The notes under the pieces were generated by a model. That model made no database searches. It saw only the letters and a list, made by a program, of their open reading frames with translations, and was not told the origin of the DNA. Positions 55,318 to 64,000 of a stretch of DNA of 64,000 bases are shown piece after piece. Source of the DNA: an uncultured Sterolibacteriaceae bacterium (GTDB lineage: Bacteria; Pseudomonadota; Gammaproteobacteria; Burkholderiales; Rhodocyclaceae); NCBI GenBank assembly GCA_937888595.1, contig CALARK010000012.1:298307-362306 (forward strand), written 5' to 3'. A program made the translations under genes and the position numbers. Numbering within the stretch: the stretch's first letter is position 1; each line of letters starts with the position of its first letter.

Positions 55318-56475
55318 ATGCTGACCGCCTCGCGCATGGAGGGGATCGCTCCCTTCCATGTGATGGAGCTGATGGCCAAGGCTCAGGCGCTCGAGGCACA
55401 GGGGCGCGACATCGTCCATATGGAAGTCGGCGAACCCGACTTCCCCACGCCGCAACCGGTCATCGATGCCGCGCAGCGTTTCCTCGCCGGCGGCCATGTG
55501 CATTACACCGGTGCCCTGGGTTTGCCTGCGCTGCGCGAAGCGATCGCCGGCTGGTATGCGACGCGCTACGGCATCACGGTCGATCCCGGGCGCATCGTCG
55601 TCACCGCCGGCGCTTCCGGGGCGCTGCTGCTGGTGCTCGGCGCACTCGTCAGCCCCGGCGACGAATGGCTGCTCGCCGATCCGGGCTATCCCTGCAACCG
55701 GCACTTCGTGCGTTTCTGCGAAGGCGTGCCCAAAGCCATCCCTGTCGATGCTGCGACGGCCTACCAGCCCACGGCGGAAAAAGTCGGTGCCTGCTGGACG
55801 GCGAAGACTCGCGGCCTGATGGTCGCATCACCGGCCAATCCCACCGGGACGCTGATCGAACCGGCCCGACTGGCCGAACTATGGCAGGCGGTGCAGGCAC
55901 GCGGCGGCACGCTGCTCGTGGACGAGATTTACCACGGCCTGACCTATGGCCTGGACGCACGCACTGCACTGGAAATCTCCGACGAGATCATCGTCATCAA
56001 CAGCTTCTCGAAATACTTCGGCATGACCGGCTGGCGGCTCGGCTGGCTGGTATTGCCCCCCGGTCTCGTCCGCACGGTCGAGAAACTCGCCCAGAATCTT
56101 TACATAGCGCCCTCGACGCCCGCCCAGCATGCCGCGTTGGCCGCTTTCGATCCGGCAACGATCGCCATTCTGGAAGCCCGCCGCGAGGCATTTCGGTGCC
56201 GGCGGGACCTGTTGCTACCGGGACTGGCAGCGCTCGGCTTCAGAATTGGCGCCGAGCCGTGCGGTGCGTTCTACATCTATGCCGACATCGGCGAACTGGC
56301 CGCGGACAGTTTCGAACTTGCCGAACGGCTGATCTCGCAGGCAGGCGTGGCGGCGACCCCGGGGCTGGACTTCGGCGCCCATGCGCCGCAGCGCTTCATG
56401 CGCTTTGCCTACACCGTCGCGGAAGAGAGGCTCGCGGAGGGGCTGGCACGCATGACCGAGCTTTTCCGGCGCTGA
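55318..56475 (+). CDS. PLP-dependent aminotransferase (aspartate/alanine aminotransferase-like)
   Basis: A 385-residue class I aminotransferase. VHMEVGEPDFPTP, VASPANPTGT and NSFSKYFGMTGWRLGW (containing the PLP lysine) are standard landmarks, as is RFMRFAYTVAEE, which holds the substrate-carboxylate arginine. Comparison with relatives suggests alanine or aspartate specificity. The loop AEKVGACWTAKTRG near 155 is encoded by an interspersed-repeat copy and fits the usual small helix there. It follows pckG with 10 bp spacing and is probably co-transcribed. Confidence 0.88.
   Translation: MLTASRMEGIAPFHVMELMAKAQALEAQGRDIVHMEVGEPDFPTPQPVIDAAQRFLAGGHVHYTGALGLPALREAIAGWYATRYGITVDPGRIVVTAGASGALLLVLGALVSPGDEWLLADPGYPCNRHFVRFCEGVPKAIPVDAATAYQPTAEKVGACWTAKTRGLMVASPANPTGTLIEPARLAELWQAVQARGGTLLVDEIYHGLTYGLDARTALEISDEIIVINSFSKYFGMTGWRLGWLVLPPGLVRTVEKLAQNLYIAPSTPAQHAALAAFDPATIAILEARREAFRCRRDLLLPGLAALGFRIGAEPCGAFYIYADIGELAADSFELAERLISQAGVAATPGLDFGAHAPQRFMRFAYTVAEERLAEGLARMTELFRR
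55775..55803 (+). repeat. Interspersed repeat copy in the aminotransferase
   Basis: About four mismatches over 27 bases; translated as EKVGACWTA. Confidence 0.65.
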
Positions 56476-56666
56476 AGAGGCAACGCCATTATGTCTCTGA
56501 TGCACAAGTCGCTATATTTCAAATGGATAAAGCGGGCTGGTCGCAGCGATAAATTCCGGCTAGAAATCCCGTAACCGGAACACGGTAAGCCCTGTATTGA
56601 CGCGGGTTTCCGGGCGATCTATGCTGCCGCGGTGAATCGCATTCCCTCACTGTCGTGCAGGCGTTG

Positions 56667-56813
56667 ATGATTGAAATCTCCCCCTGGGTCTGGCAGTCCC
56701 TGACGGCTACCGGAATCCTGATAGCCGGCATATCCCTCTGGCAGCGGAGGTACCTCGACGCCGGAATCGGAGCGGGGGTCGCGCTGGGATCATTCGCCTG
56801 GAAGGTGCTGTGA
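56667..56813 (+). CDS. Tiny membrane protein (48 residues)
   Basis: Starts MIEISPWVWQSLTATGILIAG and holds two short hydrophobic segments (SLTATGILIAGISLW and AGIGAGVALGSFAWKVL). Stop and next start overlap as TGATG, showing translational coupling to the following gene. No family recognised. The 190 bp upstream (56476-56666) shows no gene and no clear terminator. Confidence 0.5.
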   Translation: MIEISPWVWQSLTATGILIAGISLWQRRYLDAGIGAGVALGSFAWKVL

Positions 56814-56998
56814 TGGCCAGCGAGTGGATCTGGACCCTGATCGCAGGTGCCGCGGCCGTGATGCTTGGGACCCTTGCCGGGGCGACATCGAGCTCCATGG
56901 TGGTCGCCGGCGCCGTGGTCATGATCCTGGTACTGCTCGCCCTGACGGGACTGATTTGGGGGATGAAAGGAAAGCGCGATGGACATGCTCATCACTGA
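56813..56998 (+). CDS. Tiny membrane protein (61 residues)
   Basis: A 61-residue protein with two hydrophobic helices (WTLIAGAAAVMLGTLAGA and VVAGAVVMILVLLALTGLIW) and a basic C-terminus (GKRDGHAHH). Translationally coupled at both ends: TGATG at the start and a 20-bp overlap with the next gene. No family recognised; membrane localisation is the only supported statement. Confidence 0.5.
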   Translation: MASEWIWTLIAGAAAVMLGTLAGATSSSMVVAGAVVMILVLLALTGLIWGMKGKRDGHAHH

Positions 56999-57281
56999 TT
57001 TTCTTGCCGGGATTCGATCTGGCGTCCAGCCCTTCGACAGGGTATTCACTCAGCTGGCCATCTTCCTCACGACAGCCACCGTGCTGGGCCTGATGGCTGC
57101 TGGCCTGCTTTTCGCGGGCGAGCGAGTACCGGGCCTGTTCGGAACGATCGTCGCGACGCTCGGGAAAGCCTGCCTGGGCGTCGATGCCGTGGTCTGTCTG
57201 GTCGGTACGATGATGGTGTGTGGGACATCCATGCAAGTCCTGATCATAGACAGCCGTTCCGGGAAATCTCAACGCACCTGA
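56979..57281 (+). CDS. Small membrane protein (100 residues)
   Basis: A 100-residue protein starting MDMLITDFLAGIRSGVQPFD with two hydrophobic helices (LAIFLTTATVLGLMAAGLLFAGE and ACLGVDAVVCLVGTMMVCGTSM). It resembles pilin-like or TrbC-type small proteins in form, but not in recognisable sequence. It overlaps the previous gene and ends 31 bp before the next gene. Confidence 0.5.
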   Translation: MDMLITDFLAGIRSGVQPFDRVFTQLAIFLTTATVLGLMAAGLLFAGERVPGLFGTIVATLGKACLGVDAVVCLVGTMMVCGTSMQVLIIDSRSGKSQRT

Positions 57282-57312
57282 TTAAATATTGTCTTTGTAG
57301 AAAGGGGATGGA

Positions 57313-57999
57313 ATGGCTGTTGAATTTAATTTCCAAGGACTTCACCCCGCGCTGCTTGAAGCGGTCGAGCGCCACGAGCCATCAATCGCATTCACCTTGA
57401 TAGAAGGACGCGGTAAGTTCACTTTCCTTTTGTTCTTGCAGACAGACAGCAAGGGGAAGATCAAATGGAGCAAGCTTGAACTATTCATCGTCCTCGGGAC
57501 AACGCAGCGCATGTTGCGCTTTCAGTTGTATGGGGGACACCGTCATCAGGGGGATTTCAAGATATGGATCAAACCCGATGACGAAGCAGCCATTCGCGCC
57601 GAGCTCGGCCTGAGTAATGTCGCGGACGGCCCTACGTTCGTATTGCAGAACTTTCTCGCGAAACTAAATGCGATGATCCCCGCTTCTATTCCACTCGTGG
57701 CCAAAATCGAGGCGATCAAGCGCGAGCGGGCCTTGATCGAGACCCACTGCAAGGACTATGTCGAAGACGCAACCAAAATTCATTTACTGGGAGTCAAGGC
57801 CTTGCCTGCCGGCCATATGCCCAGGGAGGAAACCCTGCGGAAACTCTATATGCTGAATGCGAGGAAAGAGGATATCGCCGAGTTCATCGGGAATCTCAAG
57901 GCGATCCGCTGGACCGTTTGCTGGACAGCGAAGAAGCCGACCGGCAATGGATTTGCCGATGCTTTCGCAAAACTTGCTGCGGCTACGAGTGCGCAGTAG
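57313..57999 (+). CDS. Unrecognised 228-residue soluble protein
   Basis: Starts MAVEFNFQGLHPALLEAVER and is rich in charged helices and hydrophobic strands (FTFLLFLQTDSKGKIKWSKLELFIVL, RFQLYGGHRHQGDFKIWIK). No membrane segment or signal. The GC content drops here relative to the preceding 50 kb and stays lower to the end of the window, suggesting acquired DNA. No function can be assigned. Confidence 0.55.
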   Translation: MAVEFNFQGLHPALLEAVERHEPSIAFTLIEGRGKFTFLLFLQTDSKGKIKWSKLELFIVLGTTQRMLRFQLYGGHRHQGDFKIWIKPDDEAAIRAELGLSNVADGPTFVLQNFLAKLNAMIPASIPLVAKIEAIKRERALIETHCKDYVEDATKIHLLGVKALPAGHMPREETLRKLYMLNARKEDIAEFIGNLKAIRWTVCWTAKKPTGNGFADAFAKLAAATSAQ

Positions 58000-58094
58000 T
58001 CGTTTCGCATCTCCGGGGCAATCGGTGCGGCAATGTTGGCTACTCGATCCCCCCCCCTCGCATCCTGATCACGATAGACACCTTCAGGTCTCCC

Positions 58095-58646
58095 TCAAAA
58101 AATATCCTCCGGATCCGCCCCCGGGGCCTTCTTGCCGACGTTGATGCCCCATAGGCGGCTGAACTCGGCAAAGCATTCGTGATTCTTTACCGTAGCGCGC
58201 TCCTCCATCGGCACCGGAAGGATTTCCTCCTCGCCGCCTTCCGTCTCCCTCAGCTTGTACCAGCGATACGGCCGCACAACGACATGAATGTTCTTCCCCT
58301 TGAGCGTGTGCTGCTTGCCTGCGCATGGCAAGAAGAGAAAGGCGTGCGGATAGGCCATCACGGCAATATCTCCCGGCTCGGCCGCGCTCTTCACAAAAAT
58401 GCCCAGCGCGAGAGCAGCCATTCCTCCTGCCAGGCCTCCGCCACTGCCGCCGACCTGCTGCCCCAGCGAAACACCCGCTGCAATATCGCCGCTTGAAGCC
58501 GTGTTGATCACGGGGGCCGTCGAGGCATTCCCTGTTGGCGGACCGACCAGGGAAACCCCTGTCACAAAGATCAGTCTTGGCTCGTCTGCCGCAGCGGACG
58601 CCGCACAGAACACGCATAGTGCAATGCTGCACAGCAGGTTTCTCAT
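58095..58646 (-). CDS. Secreted protein of unknown function with glycine-rich segment
   Basis: A 183-residue protein with signal peptide (LLCSIALCVFCAASAA). A glycine-rich hydrophobic stretch (GQQVGGSGGGLAGGMAALALGIF) resembles a membrane or lipid-inserting segment, as in small lipoproteins of the Gly-zipper kind. It is followed by a charged part (PYRWYKLRETEGGEEEILPVP). Not recognised. Confidence 0.5.
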   Translation of the reverse strand: MRNLLCSIALCVFCAASAAADEPRLIFVTGVSLVGPPTGNASTAPVINTASSGDIAAGVSLGQQVGGSGGGLAGGMAALALGIFVKSAAEPGDIAVMAYPHAFLFLPCAGKQHTLKGKNIHVVVRPYRWYKLRETEGGEEEILPVPMEERATVKNHECFAEFSRLWGINVGKKAPGADPEDIF

Positions 58647-58679
58647 CCTGGTTCGCTTCCCTTGATGCGCCGATGCGCG

Positions 58680-59039
58680 TTACCGGGCCTGCTCCAGCCG
58701 GCCCGATCCGCTCTCCTGCAACGCCCCTTGATTGAGCGACTTGCCGAACTGCTCCCGGCTTTGCTGGAACTGCCGGTCGAACGCTTCATGGCCCGACTGC
58801 ATTTGGGCATCCGTCTTGTTCCACTGCGGCAGGAAGAACAGGAAGAAGAACGCGAGGATCAGCACCAGGACGATCACGCCCCATACTGCGCTCAAGTTGA
58901 CTGCCTTGTTGGCTGCCCTGCCCAGAGTCTCCTGATCGCCGGCGAGGAGCTTGGCCTTTGCCGCCACAAATTCAGCCTCGGTCAGTGTGCCGGCCTCGCG
59001 CAACGCGGCAAGCCGGGCGATTTCATCGTGCAGCGCCAT
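58680..59039 (-). CDS. SHOCT-like membrane protein
   Basis: A 119-residue protein. The first 30 residues (LHDEIARLAALREAGTLTEAEFVAAKAKLL) match a SHOCT short helical oligomerisation motif, followed by a single helix (AVWGVIVLVLILAFFFLFFLPQW) and a charged tail (FDRQFQQSREQFGKSL). SHOCT proteins are often small membrane-anchored oligomers. Flanked by two secreted proteins of unknown function on the same strand. Confidence 0.6.
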   Translation of the reverse strand: MALHDEIARLAALREAGTLTEAEFVAAKAKLLAGDQETLGRAANKAVNLSAVWGVIVLVLILAFFFLFFLPQWNKTDAQMQSGHEAFDRQFQQSREQFGKSLNQGALQESGSGRLEQAR

Positions 59040-59049
59040 GATTCCCGCC

Positions 59050-59613
59050 TCAAAGCTTGCTGGCCTGGTTCCGATCCCTGGCGGCCCGATCGTCGGAAGA
59101 CTGCTTGTTGAAGCGGGAACGCAGATCCTGCGTCATGTAGCGCAGCTCCATATTGAAACCCATGTGGGGCGCATCGAGCTCGATGACGGAACTGCCCTGG
59201 GTAAACAAGGCAGAGGCGTCCCCCACGAACGGTTCTTTGCGTTCGACCTGCTTGTATTTGGCTGCCAGGGCCGTTGCCGTCTTCTTGAAGAGGCCGTTCT
59301 GCATGTCGTTCATCCCTTCCCCCTTGGGTAGCTTCATGACCACGGCCGCCAGGACATCCTTCTGGTCGAAGATGAAAGTGATTTCGCTCAGGCCATCGAC
59401 GCCCAGCCCCGAGCCGGAACCGGCAAGCATCTTTCCTCCGGAGTACTTGTTGATGCCGCCATCCATCAGCTTCGATTTGCTGCCGACCTCCTTCTGCACC
59501 TGCGCCAGCGTAGCCACGCCGATCTCAAGGCCCAGCGGCGCGGCATTGCCTGCGAACGCGAGGCCGGATGCAGTGAAGACGAAGAGCATGACGAGGCGGA
59601 ACAGGCATTTCAT
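59050..59613 (-). CDS. Secreted protein of unknown function
   Basis: A 187-residue protein with signal peptide (LVMLFVFTASGLAFAG). The mature part opens GLEIGVATLAQVQKEVG, a pattern seen in small periplasmic beta-barrel-like or FhaC-linker families, but I could not assign one. It ends in a charged region (NKQSSDDRAARDRNQASKL). Probably co-transcribed with the two genes downstream. Confidence 0.5.
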   Translation of the reverse strand: MKCLFRLVMLFVFTASGLAFAGNAAPLGLEIGVATLAQVQKEVGSKSKLMDGGINKYSGGKMLAGSGSGLGVDGLSEITFIFDQKDVLAAVVMKLPKGEGMNDMQNGLFKKTATALAAKYKQVERKEPFVGDASALFTQGSSVIELDAPHMGFNMELRYMTQDLRSRFNKQSSDDRAARDRNQASKL

Positions 59614-59670
59614 TGCGAACTCCCTATCGGTTTGGGTAAATGACAGATGCTTGCTGCGCCTGAAATAATA

Positions 59671-59703
59671 ACACTCATAGTGTGAATATCACACTCATAG
59701 TGT
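59671..59703. promoter_or_regulatory. Two C-box-like palindromes upstream of the controller regulator
   Basis: Two copies of ACACT-CAT-AGTGT, starting 20 bp apart (59671 and 59691), lie 38-70 bp before the XRE gene at 59741. Their core ACTCATAGT matches the GACTCATAGTC type of C-boxes used by restriction-modification controller proteins. Two boxes side by side are the usual arrangement for autoregulation: one site activates, the second represses. Confidence 0.75.
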
Positions 59704-59740
59704 ATGGATATGAACTGCCAGAGCGGCAATTCTTCGGCCT

Positions 59741-59965
59741 ATGCCGAAGAAGAATCAGCCCTCGAAGACACGCCTACAGTTGGCCGCTACCGTCCGCAGG
59801 TTGCGGAAGGAGCGGAAATGGTCGCAGGAGAATCTGGCTGAACTGTGCGGACTGCACCCGAACTACATCGGGGGCATCGAACGCGGCGAGCGTAATGTGG
59901 CCGTCGACAATATCGAGAGGGTCGCGCTGGCCTTCGGGTTGCGGGTGAAGGATTTGTTTGAGTGA
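59741..59965 (+). CDS. XRE-family controller-like (C protein) transcriptional regulator
   Basis: A 74-residue helix-turn-helix protein, the usual size of restriction-modification C proteins. Core: LAATVRRLRKERKWSQENLAELCGLHPNYIGGIERGERNVAVDNIERVALAFGL (about 13-66; recognition helix around HPNYIGGIERGER). Its upstream palindromes match C-boxes. It is followed at once by a strong terminator, so it is transcribed alone. The methylase gene that it might control lies further right on the opposite strand. Confidence 0.8.
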   Translation: MPKKNQPSKTRLQLAATVRRLRKERKWSQENLAELCGLHPNYIGGIERGERNVAVDNIERVALAFGLRVKDLFE

Positions 59966-60005
59966 GGCTTGAGGTGTATCGGGGCATCATTCTGAAGAGA
60001 CAAAA

Positions 60006-60039
60006 ATAAAGGGGCCGCATGGCGGCCCCTTTATTTTTT
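60006..60039. terminator. Strong, probably bidirectional terminator
   Basis: A perfect 13-bp stem (ATAAAGGGGCCGC with GCGGCCCCTTTAT) closes an ATG loop and runs into T-rich sequence on the plus side, with A-rich sequence on the other side. It lies between the controller gene and two convergent unrecognised genes and should end transcripts from both sides. Confidence 0.85.
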
Positions 60040-60049
60040 CAATGATTCT

Positions 60050-60232
60050 TTAAGCTGCTTTGAGCTCTTGTTGTTGTTCCTCATGCTCACAGACAGCTCG
60101 TACGAAAAACTCGACACCTACCTCGTTGACTGCACAACGGATTGACTCTCGCACAGCCATCTTCAGAGACTCGGTCGCAACCATGACTGGCTCTCTGTAT
60201 GTTGCTATGTCTGTCACGTTACAGTCTTGCAT
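60050..60232 (-). CDS. Small unrecognised protein (60 residues)
   Basis: Starts MQDCNVTDIATYREPVMVAT (the ATG at 60232; an upstream in-frame ATG at 60280 would overlap the previous gene). Helical with charged C-terminus (EHEEQQQELKAA). It begins right at the stop of the 60234-60773 gene, so both are probably made together. AT-richer than surrounding DNA. Confidence 0.4.
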   Translation of the reverse strand: MQDCNVTDIATYREPVMVATESLKMAVRESIRCAVNEVGVEFFVRAVCEHEEQQQELKAA

Positions 60233-60233
60233 C

Positions 60234-60773
60234 TCATTTTCCCTTTCCTGTCGGCCTAACCACCAACCATCGTCCTTCAATTGCTACTGAGGACTTATGT
60301 GTATCAAAACTATCCTTCAGGTGCTTAGCAACAATTGTCAGCACCGTTAGAAGCGCATGGCTTCTACCATACACCTTTATTGCATTTGCTTTGTGATCAT
60401 CCCCGATCTGAATAGTTCCGGTGATCGACGTCATATAGACTTCTACGACATCATCGATTGCAGCTTCATTGAAGCTCATCGCCTTCTCGTAGATGCTTGG
60501 GCGCACAAAGCAGTCGAGCATTTTAACGAATTTCTTGCCTTCTTTGGTGACAACGATCTGTACAACGGACTCGGCTATATCTGAGCCAGCCTTAAAAACC
60601 CCATAGGCAAGATCGTTTTTGTCCTGCTTGGCAAAATCCTGTTTTGCGAACGCAAAAATACGGGCAATATCACCAGGAAACAATTCGGGTGATTTTTTGA
60701 GGTCGTTGGACCAAGCTTTCTCTGTCTTGGCTAAAGAGTTCTTGTCGAACTGACGCAGTTCGCGATTTGCCAT
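60234..60773 (-). CDS. Unrecognised 179-residue protein next to the methylase
   Basis: Starts MANRELRQFDKNSLAKTEKAW. A near-direct repeat FAKQDFAKQD occurs near residue 47. The C-terminal half is beta-rich with hydrophobic strands (ALLTVLTIVAKHL). No recognised family, and codon use is AT-richer than in the rest of the window. It sits between the controller gene and the phase-variable methylase gene, so it may be part of that locus. Confidence 0.5.
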   Translation of the reverse strand: MANRELRQFDKNSLAKTEKAWSNDLKKSPELFPGDIARIFAFAKQDFAKQDKNDLAYGVFKAGSDIAESVVQIVVTKEGKKFVKMLDCFVRPSIYEKAMSFNEAAIDDVVEVYMTSITGTIQIGDDHKANAIKVYGRSHALLTVLTIVAKHLKDSFDTHKSSVAIEGRWLVVRPTGKGK

Positions 60774-60842
60774 TTATCGAGTACCAGTCATCATAAGAAC
60801 TTTGACATTATGCGTATTTCATCTAAACAGTCAAGGATGTAA

Positions 60843-60917
60843 ATGGCATTGGCGGCGGATGTTGGTCGCACCTACGTATCGCAACTGGAAAGAGGATCGC
60901 CAATCCGTCGTTGCTAA
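60843..60917 (+). pseudogene. Remnant of an XRE-type regulator gene
   Basis: This 24-codon frame reads MALAADVGRTYVSQLERGSP and then ends. LAADVGRTYVSQLERGSP is typical of the turn and recognition helix of XRE regulators, including C proteins. The upstream helices and the rest are missing. The gap 60774-60974 otherwise shows no gene. It suggests a second controller gene decayed beside the methylase. Confidence 0.5.
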
Positions 60918-60974
60918 TTCTTTTGAAAGTATGTACTACGCAAACCCACTCATGGAGGGTGGTAGGCGTGAAGT

Positions 60975-64000
<3,026 letters not shown>

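Noticed and set aside
56186..56210. Partial match TTCGGTGCCGGCGGGAC inside the aminotransferase
   Set aside because: It lacks the flanking AAA and GGC parts and sits in a conserved helix; too short to call a copy.

Overview
The window is high-GC DNA in which nearly all sequence is coding. Gene content and protein style point to a betaproteobacterium, most likely of the Rhodocyclales/Sterolibacterium type. Pointers are a six-subunit group-2 (Pha-like) Mrp antiporter, GTP-type PEP carboxykinase, a LutABC operon, large sensor-kinase cassettes and an FNR/DNR-type box. This placement is inference; there is no rRNA or tRNA gene to test it.

Layout. 1-3.8 kb: a truncated methionine aminotransferase, a Y-family polymerase, a beta-hydroxyacid dehydrogenase and a DUF4202 protein. 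3.8-8.2 kb: a three-gene overlapping signalling cassette (sensor kinase, REC-HATPase, REC-PP2C phosphatase). 8.2-14.5 kb: a DUF2892 protein, an RND efflux pair, CbiX and an MFS transporter. 14.5-28.4 kb: the Mrp operon (AB-C-D-E-F-G), interrupted exactly between mrpC and mrpD by an 8 kb four-gene cassette. The cassette encodes an MmeI-like DNA methyltransferase, an AlbA_2/ATP-binding protein, a DEAD/DEAH-type helicase and a GIY-YIG nuclease. 28.4-33.4 kb: two more hybrid kinases, one frameshifted. 33.5-44.3 kb: an ion-homeostasis block with an NhaD-like antiporter, CPA2 and CPA1 antiporters, UspA proteins, an MscS-type channel and a P-type ATPase. 44.3-56.5 kb: cytochrome c, a CapA-like protein, lutABC with a divergent IclR regulator, a PBP7-like peptidase, malic enzyme, PEPCK and an aminotransferase.

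56.6-64 kb is accessory: small membrane-protein genes, unrecognised secreted proteins, and then a second restriction-modification-like locus. That locus has a controller-type (C protein) regulator preceded by two C-box-like palindromes, a strong terminator, two unrecognised genes, an XRE-gene remnant, and a large gene with a PD-ExK-like nuclease motif and an N6-adenine methylase domain. Near its 5' end the large gene carries at least 14 tandem GCTT units, a classical set-up for phase variation. The window ends inside that tract.

A roughly 27-bp interspersed repeat (core AAAGTCGGCGCTGGCGGGAC followed by GGC) occurs about 15 times. Some copies are intergenic; others lie inside conserved genes, where they are translated in five different reading frames. 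Its consensus has no stop codon in any of the six frames. The two methylase loci, the phase-variable tract and this frame-neutral repeat are the most interesting content.
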